NCBI RefSeq assembly: GCF_022965805.1
Contig: NC_133110.1
Coordinates: 30,438,668-30,502,667, forward strand
Length of the DNA: 64,000 nucleotides
Source: Primulina eburnea
Taxonomy: Eukaryota > Streptophyta > Magnoliopsida > Lamiales > Gesneriaceae
Reading direction: 5' to 3'
The position numbers were made by a program, and so were the translations under genes. The notes beneath the pieces are model-generated. The model ran no database searches. It saw only the letters and a program-made list of their open reading frames with translations, and was not told where the DNA came from. Shown one piece after another: positions 10,314 through 22,400 of the stretch. The stretch's first letter is position 1. Each line of letters starts with the position of its first letter.

Positions 10314-12317
10314 TTTATGGGCTAAACTTGGCACAAAATTATTGTTTTCTACTACTTGTCATCCTCAAACGGATGGACAAACTGAAGTTGTCAATAGAAC
10401 TTTGGGAACAATTTTGCGTGATATTCTTAAAAAGAACTTGGATTGACATTTCTATGGACTTTATTTTGGGGTTGCCTAGGACTAAGAAGGGGAGGGATTC
10501 TGTTTTTGTTGTTGTGGATAGATTGTCAAAGATGGCACATTTTATAACTTCTCATAAAACCAATGATGCTTCAAACATTGCGGATTTGTTCTTTAGAGAA
10601 GTCGTTAGGTTGCATGGCATGCCTATGACTATTGTTTCGGGTCGCGGTGTTAAATTCTTGAGTTACTTTTCGATGACATTATGGGCAAAACTTGGCACAA
10701 AAGTGTTGTTTTCTACTACTTTTCATCCTCAAACAGATGGACAAACTTAAGTTTTCAATAGAACTTTGGGAACATATTTGCATGCTATTTTTAAAAAGAA
10801 CATGGATTGACATTTCTAGGGACATTATTTTGGGGTTGCCTAGGACTAAGAAGGGGAGGGATTCTATTTTTGTTGTTGTGGATAGATTCTCTAAGATGGC
10901 ACATTTTATAGCTTGTCATAAAACCGATGATGCTTCAAACATTGCGGATTTGTTCTTTAGAGAAGTCGTTAGGTTGCATGGCTTGCCTAGGACTATTGTT
11001 TCTGGTCGCGATGTTAAATTCTTGAGTTACTTTTGGAAGACTTTATGGGCTAAACTTGGCACAAAATTGTTGTTTTCTACTACTTGTCATCCTCAAACGG
11101 ATCGACAAAGTGAAGTTGTCAATAGAACTTTGGGAACACTTTTGCGTGTTATTCTTAAAAAGAACTTGGATTGACATTTCTATGGACTTTATTTTGGGGT
11201 TGCCTAGGACTAAGAAGGGGAGAAATTTTATTTTTTTTGTTGTGGATAGATTCTCTAAGATTGCACATTTTATACCTTGTTATAAAACCTATTATGCTTC
11301 AAACATTGCGGATTTGTTCTTTAGAGAAGTCGTTAGGTTGCATGGCATGCCTAGGACTATTGCTTCTGGTCGCGATGTTAAATTCATGAGTTACTTTTGG
11401 AATACTTTATGGGATAAACTTGGCACAAAATTGTTGTTTCTACTACTTGTCATCCTCAAACTGGTGGACAAACTGAAGTTGTCAATAGAACTTTGGGAAC
11501 ACTTTTGCGTGCGATTCTTAAAAAGAACTTGGATTGACATTTCTAGGGACTTTATTTTGGGGTTGCCTAGGACTAAGAAGTGGAGGGATTCTATTTTTGT
11601 TGTTGTGGATAGATTCTCTAAGATGGCATATTTATAGCGTGTCATAAAATCCGATGATACTTCAAATATTGCGGATTTGTTCTTTAGAGAAATCGCTTGG
11701 TTGCATGGCATGCCTAGGACTATTGTTTCTAGTCGCGATGTTAAATTCTTGAGTTACTTTTGGAATACTTTATGGGCTAAACTTGGCACAAAATTGTTGT
11801 TTTCTACTACTTGTCATCCTCAAACGGATGGACAAACCGAAGTTGTCAATAGAACTTTGGGAACACTTTTGCGTGATATTCTTAAAAAGAACTTGGATTG
11901 ACATTTCTATGGACTTTATTTTGGGGTTGCCTAGGACTAAGAAGAGGAGGGATTCTAATTTTGTTGTTGTGGATAGATTCTCTACGATGGCACATTTTAT
12001 AGCTTGTCATAAAATCGATGATGCTTCAAACATTGCGGATTTGTTCTTTAGAGAAGTCGTTAGGTTGCATGGCATGCCTAGGACTATTGTTTCTGGCCGC
12101 GATGTTAAATTTTTGAGTTATTTTTGGAATACTTTATGGGCTAAATTTTGCACAAAATTGTTTTTTTCTACTACTTGTCATCCTCAAATGGATGGACAAA
12201 CTGAAGTTGTCAATAAAACTTTGGGAACACTTTTGCGTGCTATTCTTAAAAAGAACTTGGATTGACATTTCTATGGACTTTTTTTTGGGGTTGCCTAGGA
12301 CTAAAAATGGGACGGAT
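10314..12317 (+). repeat. Integrase-core satellite array, segment 2
   Basis: Continuation of the array after element A. Junction words are at 10437, 10801, 11165, 11528, 11892 and 12256. The stretch 10551-12317 matches 1-1766 monomer by monomer, including private variants such as TTTCGGGTCGCGGTG and TTTTCGATGACATT. Without the inserted element this is a shift of 2548 bp, exactly 7x364, so it is a higher-order repeat. Single-base indels make some monomers 363 bp. The segment ends at ...GACGGAT, where D1 begins. Confidence 0.95.
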
Positions 12318-12504
12318 TGATGTGAATCTTTGTACGACGAATAGCAAACACGATTAAAATCGAATCGCGCCCTCAATTCAATAATGAAGAAAGAATCATT
12401 GTTGTCCCGATCTTTTGAATCAAGTGTGTGTGTTGTGATTTTCACCTCTAAACTATGAAAAGTCTAGCAACAATAATCACGAAATAAACAACCAAAATTA
12501 TAAC
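12318..12504 (-). repeat. D1 3' LTR, outer part
   Basis: Begins TGATGTGAATCTTTGTAC on +, the reverse complement of the LTR end, and matches the start of the D2 LTR at 61446. It breaks off at ATAAC where E inserted and resumes at 40537. Confidence 0.88.
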
Positions 12505-14368
12505 TGTAATGTTTGAGATAATTAGTCTTCATTGATGTAATACTCGGAAGATATGAGTATGCATGACAGGTAATGAGAAGCACTAGATTTATTAGTCTTC
12601 ATTGCCGTGACATTCGAAAATATGAGTATGCATGACATGCAACGGGAAGTATTAAGAGAGATGAGATGAGAAAATATTCAAAATAGGACAGAACAGATGG
12701 CGCACATGCGCGAAGAAATGCGCGCATATGCGCGACAATTCCAGAAGCATCGACGCACATGCGCGAGATAAGGCGCGTATTTGCGCGACACGTCCAGAGA
12801 CATTGGCACACATGCGCGAGATAAGGCGCGCATATGCGCGACACCTCCAGAAGCTTTGGCGCATATGCGCGAGATGAAGCGCGCATATGCACGAGGTGTT
12901 AAGATTTGCATTGCCGAGACCAGTAGGTCTCGCACATATGCGCGGGTGATGTCGCGCATATGCGCGGGACGTGTAATACAAAGAATGAGACTTGCCTTAG
13001 CCATGCAAAATATAAACATCCAAACTTCCATCCAAGCATAGATTCTTGTTGCTCTCGACAAGGGATATCAAAGGATGTAAGTTTTATTCAATTCCTAGAT
13101 GGTTTGAAGTTTAGAGATTGAAAGAATTATGATATGATGGTTATTATATGTTCTTGAGATTATTGATATCGTAGAAACGCAACCGGATCGAAGAACATAC
13201 GTTGTGTGATATTGTTACTATTTTCCAGCATGTTTAGAGTTAAATGATGCAGATTTTGAGTATTATCATGCGCTTGTGATGATGATTATGAGTTGAGACT
13301 TATGAATTGTTGATATATGTGAAAGTTGGATTGACCGGTATTGAGAAATTACGTCGTTATGCCGTCAAATTGTAACGAGGTCGAGTATTGAATTGGATAT
13401 GTGTTGATTGAGATTAGAGATTTATAGAATATGTATCAACATTTCCATTTCATATTTGGTTTGACAGATTCGACACCGAGACTTCGATTACGACACAGAT
13501 TGTGCAACGAAAGGTATAATTTATGTGACTTTGGGGAGACACAACTTAAATGAGATTCAATTTGAGTTTCCCAACAAAATCACATACTAGATTATGTTTA
13601 TATTTTTAATGTTTATGCCTTGTTTATAGATTTATATTCAAGCTTTGAGATAGGAGTCATTGACAAATTTGTCAAACTAGATGTTCGGTAGTATCGTCTC
13701 ATTGGAGCAGTTCGACTCCATGTGTAGACACTCGATACAGACATGACCTAAATCTAGGAATAAGACGTACCGTTACCCCGATTGGGAGGGTAGGTGACAG
13801 ACTTCTACGTTTTATTCAATCCGGGATCCTCAGAGTAGAGTCGAATTGAGTCAAGACATGATTTGATTGACATTGCATGCTTATATTGATTTGGTTTCAT
13901 AGACTATGGAACCTATTGCTTTAATATTATTCATGATAGTTTGTTTCATGATTTATATTTTGTTTATGCATGCATATCATGTTTTATACTGGGATTTGTT
14001 CTCACCGGAGTTTCCGGCTGTTGTTATGTCTGTATGTGTGCATAACAACAGGTGGGGCGGGATCAGGGTCACGACCAAGATGAGATCGAGATAGAGTAGT
14101 GACTTCGGGCACAAAGGACTGCTAGTGGTTATTGTACTAGACTTGTACTACTTATGATTTGGAGATTATATGGTATGGAACTTTAGTTTGGTATGGATGT
14201 ATTAGAACAAACCATGTATTTACGTTTGTTGTAATTAAATAAAGAGAGTTCATATGATTGGTTTATCTACATTTGATTAAAAGTTAAAATAAAAAAATTT
14301 GACCCACGTTTTCTAACAACGATCCGATTAATCCCCTAAAGAACTGAGTTAGAGCCCGTGTCCCCGCA
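12505..14368 (+). repeat. Element E 5' LTR
   Basis: Runs from TGTAATGTTTGAG to GTGTCCCCGCA, 1864 bp. It contains a GCGCATATGCGC-type palindrome cluster (12700-12968), the conserved stem GAATAAGACG/CGTTTTATTC (13758-13817), and the GTTGTTATG/CATAACAAC hairpin with CAACAGGTGG (about 14021-14052). Compared with the E 3' LTR it lacks about 117 bp just downstream of the palindromes (the counterpart is 31234-31350). Confidence 0.9.
12700..12968. promoter_or_regulatory. Element E U3 palindrome cluster (GCGCATATGCGC type)
   Basis: About a dozen copies of GCGCATATGCGCG and close variants (GCGCACATGCGCGA and others), often paired and separated by CCAGA. These give minus-strand pseudo-peptides rich in repeated RAYAR-like words, which I read as a by-product. 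A related cluster is at 30910-31193 in the 3' LTR. Confidence 0.8.
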
Positions 14369-14373
14369 ACAGG

Positions 14374-14386
14374 TGGTATCAGAGCC
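14374..14386 (+). other. Element E primer binding site
   Basis: TGGTATCAGAGCC, five bases after the LTR end at 14368. The leader 14387-14627 contains no gene; it includes TGAGCGGGGTAGATCGAGTC, also present in the leader of A. Confidence 0.92.
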
Positions 14387-14627
14387 ATAGATCCTTTAGA
14401 CTGAGATAGAATAGAATGAGCGGGGTAGATCGAGTCATCTTCCTTGCTTTTGATGTGCTAGCATGATTTATTGCTTTCCCTATTGTATGTTGTATTGTAT
14501 CTGAATTGATTTACAGCATATGATTGTCGAGATTGAATCAGAACCGATTCTGGATCAATGGAATATGATCAGAGTAGGGCTGAGACAGATTATATTGATT
14601 GTATATTAATCTGTTTGATATTCAGAT

Positions 14628-15961
14628 ATGCTGCCTAGAAGAATACCACAACCAGCTGCAGGTCAAGTGCCAGAACAGGGTAGCACGTCAGGTACTCAGA
14701 TGGATGTTACTGCGACACCTATGGAGACGTTGTTGAAGAGATTTCAATCATTCCATCCACCTACCTTGAAGGGTGCCGAGAATGCCGTAGATTGTGAGAG
14801 CTGGCTAGACGATATAGAGATGATGTTTGAATATCTTGCCTATACAGACGAACGAAGAGTAAAACTAATCGGGCATCAGTTGCAAGAAGTTGCGAAAAGC
14901 TGGTGGTTGACCACAAAAGAGCCTTAGAACACCGAGGTATCGATATTACTTGGAAGGTATTTAAAGATGAATTTTATCAGTGTTTCTTTCCAGTATCTTA
15001 TCGAAAAGACAAAGGGGCAGAATTTGCGAATTTACGACAGGGGCAATTGAATATTGAAGAGTATGTTGCCAAGTTTTCGTCCTTGCTTCGATTTGCACCT
15101 CATGTAGCATGGAATGATGAAGCGGCCGCAGATCAGTTCATTAATGGTTTGAACCCTGACATATTTACCTTAGTGAACACGGGGAGACCCAATACTTTCT
15201 CCGATGCACTGAACAGAGCGAAAGGAGCAGAGGCTGGCTTGATTAGGCAGCGAGGGGCTTCTTATAGTGTTCAGAGTCAAAGGCAACCACAACCCGCCGT
15301 GCAGTTTCCAACACCTCTTCCTCGATTTGATAGTGGAAGCAGTAGTGGCAAGAAAGAGTTGTTGAAGGCTAAAGGCAAACAGTTTAAGAAATCAGGAAGT
15401 AGTTCATCGAGTTCCAGTGGATCCCGACAGAGAGGTCAGGGTCAGAGTTCAGATTATAGTGGTGTCTATTACAGTTCATGTTGAGGCAGGCATGCCATTG
15501 AGCAGTGTCAGGGAGTTATGGGACACTGCAATATTTGTAGACAGCAGGGGCACTTCGCCAGAGTTTGTCCCCAGAGAGGTACACATCAATCCCAGAGTGC
15601 CGGGTCATCGGCATCAGTGCCTCAGATTGAGAGACAGACGTCCGTACATTCATTCCAGCCGCCATATGCACAGTCCCAGCAGAGACCAGGAGGTAGCCAG
15701 AGTGTGAGTCAACCTCCTAGACTGCAGGCTAGGGTGTTTGCACTGACCGAGGAGCAAGCCCAGGATGCGCCAGATGAGGTTATTGCAGGTAACTGTTTTC
15801 TTTGCGGTTATCCTGCATATGTGTTGATAGACACAGGTGCATCGCATACATTCATCTCTGAACGTTTTGCATTATTGCATTCATTACCTGTTGAGTCATT
15901 GTCGACTGTAGTATCTATTTCTTCTCCAACGAAGTGGTCTTATATCTGTTACTACAGTTAG
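14628..15961 (+). pseudogene. gag: Element E gag-protease, broken
   Basis: Gag of the same type as A, starting MLPRR at 14628. A one-base deletion near 14915 shifts the frame, and gag then continues in the frame that ends at 15484. A TGA where A has a Gly codon (GGA) interrupts the first zinc knuckle near 15482. The second knuckle ([14 protein letters not shown]) and the protease motif DTGAS follow to 15961, where F is inserted; the protease resumes at 27440. This is a dead copy. Confidence 0.9.
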
Positions 15962-17139
15962 TGTAATAGCCAAGCCTGGTGTACAGTACGGTTTAAGTTT
16001 TCGTATTTTTATTGACTACTTGGTCAAGTTTAAGTATAGTTTGGATGTTAAGAGTTTCGGTTTAGGATTTATAGTGTGGTTGATTATAGATGATGTGTAG
16101 TGCTATTGTAGCGGCGTTACGATTAAATTCATGATAATTCGTATGTTGAGCCAATTTGTATGAGGCCAATTGGAGTGATTAGATAAGACATAGAGGTATA
16201 ACTTTCTTATTTTGAGTTTTGTTCAAATCATTGTGGAAGATAAGACAAAAGTGCCCCGAAATGTGTCGTGCGTTTCGTCGTTCCTCCAGTGACACATGTT
16301 GGGAGAATGGGCATAACTGTTTACTCAGACCTCCAAATGATCTGAAATTTTGAGAGCTTCAAGAAAAGACATAGGGCTACAACTTTGTAGTTTACCACAT
16401 TTTCTAATTCCGAAGGGAAGAGGCGTTTCAGAGACAATCTTTTGAGGAGCAGTGCGCAGAGTGGCATCCGAGCGGTAAGAAATGACCGCCCGAGCGCCAC
16501 TCATTCTGGATTTTTGGATTTTGGGCAGAATCATTGGCGCCCGAGCGGTAATTTTCGACCGCCCGAGCGCCGGGCACAGTATAAGCGTGTTTTGGCGATT
16601 TTTAGTGCTTAAATAGAAGAGTTGGTCTTATTTTTCTCATTTCTTTCTCTCCATTTTCGAATTTCTCTCCATGGAGCTAGGGTTTCCTCATTTCTTTTGA
16701 ATTCCTTTCTTTGATTCAAGCCTCTTGGTGGATTATTGTTGAGGGAACTAAGTTATTTTGGGATCAAGGTAAGCTTTTGGTTTGGTTATCTCTTGGTTTG
16801 GTGTTGGGAGAGTTATTCGGTTTGTGTATTGTGTTGGTATAATGGATTTATTGATATTGTTGTTAGATTATTGGGTTATTGATGGTGTTATTTATGGGTT
16901 ATTGTTGTAGGATTGCTATCAAAGGGATTAGAATCAAGAGGTTGCAAGTGTAGTAAGTGGAATTTCATTCCTTGTGCTCACATGATAATATATGTATTGT
17001 ATTTCAATGGTTTTAATGTGCTATTCCCTTCATTTGATTCATGAGTATGTATTGATTCACTTGTTATATATATTGGAGGCATTTTATGTCTCAATTGTGA
17101 AAAAGAGAATACAAGAGAAAAGAATTTACAAAGTGTTTG
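15962..17139 (+). repeat. Element F 5' LTR, first part
   Basis: Starts TGTAATAGCC. It holds a hairpin cassette CGCCCGAGCGGTA...TGACCGCCCGAGCGC (two copies, 16461-16575), which is followed by a gap and AGTGCTTAAATAGAAG (possible TATA region near 16608). It is interrupted by H at 17140 and continues 18728-19327. Confidence 0.92.
16461..16575. promoter_or_regulatory. Element F U3 hairpin cassette (CGCCCGAGCGGTA type)
   Basis: Two inverted-repeat units with arms CGCCCGAGCGGTA and ACCGCCCGAGCGC and spacers of about 6-7 nt. The same arms occur in the LTRs of C, and D has close variants (CGCTCGGGCGGTA). The 3' LTR copy is at 24972-25083. Confidence 0.8.
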
Positions 17140-18727
17140 TGTGACACCTCTGACCTCTTTAAATAAAATACACAGCGGAAATTAAAATTTTCTTTAAAAA
17201 TATGGAAGGAGTTTCAAAATACGATTCTTTAATCATCTTTACAAAATAACAATACATGATCATTTGAATGACATAACAAAATACAAAACATCATTCCTAT
17301 GATCATGCCAAAATCTTCCTTCCAACGGTGTATGCATATGACCCCTGTCCACAGTCAACGTCTCGGGCCGCCACTCTGATCTGCATCACATGAAATAACT
17401 GAAATGAGAATAAATCTCAGCAAGTGGAACTCTTACACAATGATTATATACTCTGTAAAACATAGCTTTGAAATCATAAATACCATCAACTCTGAAACAT
17501 GAATACTGTAGCAATAGCATAGCAATAACATAGCAATAAGATGGTATTTCTCTTTACTCTGGTTGGATTGATATCAATAGTATCTCTGCTCTGGTGCTCG
17601 TATCCCTATCGATATAAACCGATAACTCAGAGGGATATAAGCCTATGGTCGTTGATCAACTAATTTCATGCAATTCTCTGACTATGTTTCTATCAATCCA
17701 ATAAAACATTTGAACTCTCTATAGCATTTAAACCATCACTTTGTAAACTCTTTCTTTTCTCTTGTATTCTCTTTGAACAATAATGAGACATAAAAATGCC
17801 TCCAATATACATATCAATGAAATCGATACATAACAATGATTTAATTGAAGGGAATATCATAGTAAAACCTTTAAAACACAATACATATAACATCATGTGA
17901 GCAAAAGGGATGAATTTCCACTTACAAAACACAATAACACCTTGATATAACTCTTGGTACACCACCTACAACAATAATCCATAAATAACACCAACATCAA
18001 CTCTATATCCAAAAACTCAAGTCAAATAATCCAATAAACCATCAAAACATCCACCTATAACATCTCATCTCCAAAAACCATGATAGATATCAACCAAAAA
18101 CTTACCTTAGCTTCCTAGCACCAAGGAGAACCTCGATCTCAAGTCGAAAATCGAACTAGATCCAAGAATCAAAGGTAGGAAGCAAATGAAATGGAAGAAA
18201 ACCCTTGCAAATGGAGAGAAAATCGGAAATGAGAAGGAAAGAAAAGGATAAGGTATGGCCAACAACTCCAAAAAGTGACTAAATATCTCGCCCATACCTA
18301 GACCGCGGGTGCGCTGCTACAAGCACCGCGGGTGCGCCTAGCTCACGGCACAACACAATAATTCTGGAACACAAACACCGTGGGTGAGGCGCTGCAACCA
18401 CCGCGGGTGCGGTCATCACCGCGGGTGCGGTCCTTGCACTACTGCGGGTGCGGTCCTGCTACGACTTCCCAACTCCAAAATCATGAATAGTACACCGCGG
18501 GGGCACTCCTCTAAGAGCGCGGGTGCACTCTTGTCACGGCAATGATCAAAATTCAACCCACCAAAATCGATCCGAAACTCTGAAACGAACAACCAACAAC
18601 AACTAACACCTCAAGAACAATAATAACCAGTAATACTATGGCCCAAAACACAACTCTAAACATCTAATCACAACCCAAATAACATACGAAACTTAAATCG
18701 TACCGTACACCGGGCTCGGCTATTACA
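17140..18727 (-). mobile_element. Solo LTR H (G-family) inserted in the F 5' LTR
   Basis: 1588 bp, from TGTGACACC to GGCTATTACA on +, the reverse complement of a TGTAATAGCC...GGTGTCACA LTR. It is flanked by the 5-bp duplication GTTTG (17135-17139 and 18728-18732). There is no internal region, so this is a solo LTR, most likely from recombination between the two LTRs of a full element. It contains the CACCGCGGGTGCGGT repeat cluster (18301-18535). Confidence 0.93.
18301..18535. promoter_or_regulatory. Solo LTR H CG-rich repeat cluster (ACCGCGGGTGCGGT type)
   Basis: About seven copies of CACCGCGGGTGCG with variable spacers. Each contains the palindrome CCGCGG. It is the counterpart of the clusters in G at 33600-33826 and 39801-40027. 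Confidence 0.75.
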
Positions 18728-19327
18728 GTTTGATTAAATGCCCCAAAGAGAGTTTAAAATGATATATGGATTGATAGATACATAGTCATAGATTGCATGC
18801 AATTAGTTGATCAACGACCATAGGCTTATATCCCTCAGAATTATCGATTTATATCGATGGAATATAGGTACAGAGACAGAGATACTATATAGATATCAAT
18901 CCAACAGAGAAAAGAGAAATACCATCTTATTGTTATACTATTGCTATGTTATTCATGATTCAGAGTTGATGGTATTTAATGTTTTTAAAGCCATGTTTTA
19001 TAGAGTATGCTATGTACATTGCTATGTAAGAGTTCCACTTGCTGAGTTTATACTCATTTCAGTTATTCATGTGATGCAGATAAGAGTGACGGACCAGGAC
19101 GTCGATTGGAGCCGATGTCATATGCATATAGAGATGGAAGGAAGTGGAAAATTATTTTGTTATACATGATCAAAATGATATTTTGTATTTTGATGCAACA
19201 CTTTTTGGATCATGTATATTCTTTTGATGGTATATATATATTGGAAATGTATTTTGAATCCTTCCTCCCTTTAAAGAAAAATTTTAAATTCCGCTGTTAT
19301 TTTATAAAATGGGTCAGAGGTGTCACA
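18728..19327 (+). repeat. Element F 5' LTR, second part
   Basis: Continues the F LTR after H, starting with the duplicated GTTTG, and ends GAGGTGTCACA directly before the PBS region. It matches 26840-27439 in the 3' LTR. Confidence 0.92.
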
Positions 19328-19332
19328 TTTAG

Positions 19333-19344
19333 TGGTATCAGAGC
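19333..19344 (+). other. Element F primer binding site
   Basis: TGGTATCAGAGC, five bases after the LTR end: initiator-Met tRNA type. The leader 19345-19461 is short and has no gene. Confidence 0.92.
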
Positions 19345-19461
19345 ACCGTTCTTTGGACCAATGCATATGAATTCGTCTGCTTTCAGCTGTCCGGGTATGT
19401 CTTCTTCTACATCTATTCATTGTTATCTATTGATTTGTTTTGTGTGAGCACATTGTAGAGT

Positions 19462-22400
19462 ATGCCTCCTAAGAGGAAATCCGTAGAGGGTGAGGATAGT
19501 TCTTCCTCTAGAGTTGTCGATGAGTTCGGCAAGTTGTTGAAAGAGCAACCCAAGGGCCATAGTGAGCAGATCCAGCAGTTGCTCCGTATGCAAAATACAG
19601 GTCAAGGTAGAGGATAGGGTAGAGGCCAAGTGGCTCAGGCACTGGGAACCGATGGGATCTTTACTGGTTTCAAGAGGATGGATCCGCCAGAATATGCAGG
19701 TAGCACTGATCCTTTGGTAGCTGTAGAGTGGATCAAAGCTCTTGAGGCGATTTTTGATCATCTCAACTATGAAGACAAAGACAGAATCAGTTGTGCAGTG
19801 TTCATGTTGGTCTAGGCTGCACGCATTTGGTGGAATGCTACCAAGGTTGGTGTTGATGTTCCGACATTGAAGTGGCAAGAGTTTACTGATCTTGTCTACG
19901 ACAAGTACTTCCCAGATGCACTTCGAGCGCGGAAGGTGACTGAGTTTCTAGAACTTCGTCAAGGAGGTATGAATGTCGATGAGTATATTCTGAAGTTCGA
20001 GGAGGGCTGTCTGTTTGCCCCATACATTGCCTCCAATGACAAAGACAAGGGTGCTCATTTCATTCGAGGCCTTAAAGCACAAATCAGAAGGGACATCAAC
20101 ATGTCGAAGGCTGTGACATTCAAGGAGATTGTGGCTAAGGCTTTGTTGGCTGAACAGGATGTGAAGGACATTGCAAGAGAGAGACAAGCGAGACAGCAGG
20201 CCATTGCTCAGAGAGGCCAGGGTTCGAATCAAAGAGGAAGGGATCCTTTCAAGGGGAAAGGCAAGTTAGAGCCGAGTCCCAAACCACCGACAGTTCCATC
20301 TGATCCTGAGAAGCCATTGTGTCCCAAGTGCGGTAGACATCATCGGGGAGAGTGCAGATTTGGTACTCACACTTGTTATCGATGTGGCACTGCAGGCCAC
20401 ATTGCCAAAGACTGTCCAAGAGGAGCGACTAAAGAGAAGGTGCAGGTCGCATATTTACCATGACGAAGGAAGGTATAAATCATGATTCTTCTGTGATCTC
20501 TAGCACTATTTTAATTTCAGGCAGAGTAGCTACGACATTGATTGATACAGGTGCTACTCATTCTTTTATGTCTGAATTATTTTTGAGATCTTTGGGTATA
20601 GTTCCTTCTGTTCTTCCCCTCCAGTTCAATGTTGTTTTGCCTTCGGGAGATGTGTTGTGCCCGACATCTATTGTGTATGCATGCTCTGTTCAAATTGATG
20701 AGCGAGTGGTTTATGCTGATCTGATTTTTATCCCAATGGTTGCATTTGATATTATACTTGGCATGGATTGGCTTTCAACCTATCGTACAGTGATTGATTG
20801 CATTGCTAAGATGGTGAAATTTGTAGATGATGGCATTAAGGAAGGTATGCTCGCCAGTGCAGGTACTTCACTGGTCCTTTTTTTATTTCGTGTCTTGAGG
20901 CTAAGAAGTTGTTGTTTAGAGGTTGTGATGGGTTTTTGGCTTCGATTGTTGAAGTGGATAAAATTGTGAAGTTGAATACTGATGATATTGATGTTGTGAG
21001 AGAGTTCTCCGATGTTTTTGAGGATGATGTGCCGGGTTTACCGCCGGACAGAGATGTGGAGTTTGTGATTGACCTAGTTCCAGGTACGGTTCCTATTTCC
21101 AAGGCTCCGTACAGAATGGCCCCTACAGAGATGAAGGAGTTGAAGGCGCAGTTGCAGGATCTTTTGGATAAAGGTTTCATTCGACCGAGTTCTTCGCCTT
21201 GGGGAGCTCCGGTTCTTTTCGTCAAGAAGAAAGATGGGTCTTTGCGGCTATGTATTGATTACAGAGAGATCAACAAAGTGACTATCAAGAATAAATATCC
21301 GTTGCCACGGATACATGATTTGTTTGATCAGCTGCATGGGGCTATAGTGTTTTCGAAGATTGATCTGCGATCTGGCTATTATCAGCTGAAGGTTAGGGAG
21401 TCTGACATCCCTAAGAAGGCGTTTAGGACCAGGTACGGTCATTATGAGTTCCTTGTGATGTCTTTTGGTCTGACCAATGCTCCTTCAGTCTTTATGGATT
21501 TATGAACCGGGTGTTCAAGCCGTATTTGGATAGCTTCGTCATTGTTTTCATCGACGACATCTTGATCTATTCCTAGACCAGAGAGCTTCATGCAGAGCAT
21601 CTCAGAATTGTTCTTCAGTTGCTTAGAGAGAAGAGGTTGTATGCTAAGTTGAAGAAATGTGAGTTCTGGTTGGAGCAGATTTCTTTCTTAGGCCATGTTG
21701 TTTCGAAGGATGTTATAGCTGTTGATCCAACAAAGATTGAGGTGATTCAGAATTGGCCTATCCCTACCACTATATCAGAGGTACGCAGTGTTCTTGGTTT
21801 GGCGGGTTACTATCGTCGTTTCATTTCAGATTTTTCGAAGATTTCTCTGCCATTAACCAATCTGACGAGGAAGACTTTGAAGTTTGAGTGGTCCAATGAA
21901 TGCCAGAGTGGATTTCAGGAGTTGAAAGATAAGTTGACGACAGTTCCTGTTCTTGCATTTCCCAGTGGTTCAGAGGATTTTGTTGTTTATACTGACGCGT
22001 CGAAGAAGGGTCTTGGTGCAGTGCTGATGCAACGTGGTAAGGTCATAGCCTATGCTTCTCGCCAGTTGAAGTACTACGAGAAGAATTATCCTACGCATGA
22101 TTTGGAGCTGGCAGCTGTGGTTTTCGCCTAGAAGATTTGGAGACATTATTTATATGGCTAAAAGTGTGAAATCTTCACGGACCACAAGAGTTTGAAGTAC
22201 TTGTTTTCCCAGAAAGAACTCAATATGCGACAGAGACGGTGGTTAGAGCTTGTCAAAGACTATGATGTGACGATCAGTTACCACCCAGGAAAAGCGAATG
22301 TTGTAGCTGATGCTTTGAGCCGTAAGTCGAGTTCTTCTTTGAGTTCAATGATTCAGCAGCCGTTGTTGTTAGACTTGCAGAGAGAGGAGATAGCTTTGGT

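Noticed and set aside
10551..12317. Matching sequence at 1-1766 and 10551-12317 read as a duplicated insertion flank of A
   Set aside because: The 5-bp TTTAT duplication is the real insertion scar. The longer match is a 7-monomer offset within the array.
12599..13061. Minus-strand frames with repeated RAYAR/RICA-like peptides
   Set aside because: They are translations of the GCGCATATGCGC palindrome cluster in the E LTR, recur in the 3' LTR for the same reason, and show no domain.
17140..18727. Possible host promoter or gene between two F LTR halves
   Set aside because: It is a complete minus-strand LTR with the 5-bp duplication GTTTG and no interior, i.e. a solo LTR.
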